A DNA stretch of 11,869 nt from Actinomycetota bacterium (GTDB lineage: Bacteria > Actinomycetota > Thermoleophilia > Gaiellales > Gaiellaceae), in the NCBI GenBank assembly GCA_020029625.1, contig JAIBJP010000040.1:1-11869 (forward strand). Reading direction: 5' to 3'. The translations under genes were made by a program, and so were the position numbers. Under the pieces are notes generated by a model. That model was not told where the DNA came from, searched no databases, and saw only the letters and a program-made list of their open reading frames with translations. This document shows, piece after piece, positions 11,465 through 11,869 of the stretch. The stretch's first letter is position 1. The number at the start of each line of letters is the position of its first letter.

Positions 11465-11869
11465 CTAGCCCTCGGCGGGCTCGGGAGGAGGCTGCATCGT
11501 CGCGCCCGGGAGCGGGAAGGGACGCGGTTTCGGCTCCGCACGAGGCTTGCGCTCGGGCTCGCTCTCTTCCGCGGCCTTCTCCTCGGGGAAGACGCTCTCC
11601 GGCGACTCGCCGGCGAGCAGCCGCTCGAACTGATCCTTGTCGATCGTCTCGCGCTCGATCAGGAGCCCGGAGATCTGGTGTAGCTCCTCCATGTGCTCCT
11701 GGAGGACCTTGCGGGCGCGCTCGTGCGCCTCCTCGATCACGCGGCGGATCTCGTCGTCGATCTCCCGCGCGATCTCCTCCGAGTAGTCGGGCTCGGCGCC
11801 CATGTCGCGACCGAGGAACGGCATGTCGTGGTTACGGCCGAGAACGCGCGGGCCGAGCTTCTCGCTCAT
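11465..11869 (-). CDS. ftsH: ATP-dependent zinc metalloprotease FtsH, C-terminal end (5' part outside window)
   Basis: The last 134 codons of FtsH, a membrane-anchored AAA+ zinc protease that degrades misfolded membrane proteins and short-lived regulators. The visible part starts in the peptidase domain at MSEKLGP, normally preceded by Tyr-Gly, so the Met at the window edge is internal and not the start. Next come FLGRD, DYSEEIAREIDDEIRRVI, EAHERARKVLQEH and ETIDKDQFERLL, the helical end of the peptidase domain. A charged Pro-rich tail (~100-134) follows. The HEXXH zinc site and AAA module would lie upstream, outside the window. It heads the folP-folB-folK operon, as ftsH does near the folate genes in mycobacteria. 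Confidence 0.93.
   Translation of the reverse strand: MSEKLGPRVLGRNHDMPFLGRDMGAEPDYSEEIAREIDDEIRRVIEEAHERARKVLQEHMEELHQISGLLIERETIDKDQFERLLAGESPESVFPEEKAAEESEPERKPRAEPKPRPFPLPGATMQPPPEPAEG

Noticed and set aside
11867..11869. Met at the right edge as the start of a small 134-residue gene
   Set aside because: MSEKLGP is the internal FtsH peptidase sequence that normally follows Tyr-Gly; the gene is cut by the window edge.
1..11869. Insertion sequence, prophage or defence system
   Set aside because: No transposase, integrase, terminal inverted repeats or known defence genes are visible; apart from the cyclase fusion and the surface genes the content is housekeeping.

Overview
The window is GC-rich and densely coded, with G/C-ending codons throughout. 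The gene content fits a high-GC Actinomycetota bacterium: an LPFTG sortase substrate, a DUF2469 protein, an ATPase-linked class III cyclase of the mycobacterial Rv0386 type, and the ftsH-fol-coaX-lysS-clpC neighbourhood. A deep soil lineage such as Thermoleophilia/Gaiellales is my best guess, but that is inference; no rRNA or other lineage marker is present.

Left edge (1-1419): the end of a secreted fibronectin-III-like/beta-sandwich protein (+) converges on a small LPFTG cell-wall-anchored protein (-), with their stop codons interlocked in one CTAG. About 240 non-coding bases with two weak hairpins follow. Middle left (1420-3985): a minus-strand operon runs greA -> a membrane-tailed, ATPase-less ClpC N-domain protein -> lysS, the last two genes coupled by a GTGA overlap.

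Middle (3986-8648): two plus-strand genes, dusB and a 1190-residue protein that joins a class III nucleotidyl cyclase, a STAND-like AAA ATPase, a helical repeat linker and a complete family-5 peptide/solute-binding protein (SBP_bac_5) in one unbroken frame. It has no signal peptide or membrane helix. This is the most unusual object in the window. Both plus-strand genes lack a Shine-Dalgarno sequence and carry a -10-like box just upstream of the ATG, which suggests leaderless transcripts.

Right (8601-11869): a minus-strand operon runs ftsH (3' end only) -> folP -> folB -> folK -> DUF2469 -> coaX, with gaps of 2-13 bases or a 4-base overlap after folP. It makes the pterin branch of folate (FolB, FolK, FolP) and the first step of CoA synthesis (CoaX). 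coaX and the cyclase fusion converge and overlap by 48 coding bases.

The core gene set (ftsH, folP, folB, folK, coaX, dusB, greA, lysS, clpC-like) is a very old neighbourhood known from both Firmicutes and Actinobacteria. Against that background the noteworthy features are the cyclase-SBP fusion on the opposite strand, the reduction of the clp gene to an N-domain with a membrane tail, the absence of folE between ftsH and folP, and the placement of DUF2469 inside the folate/CoA operon.
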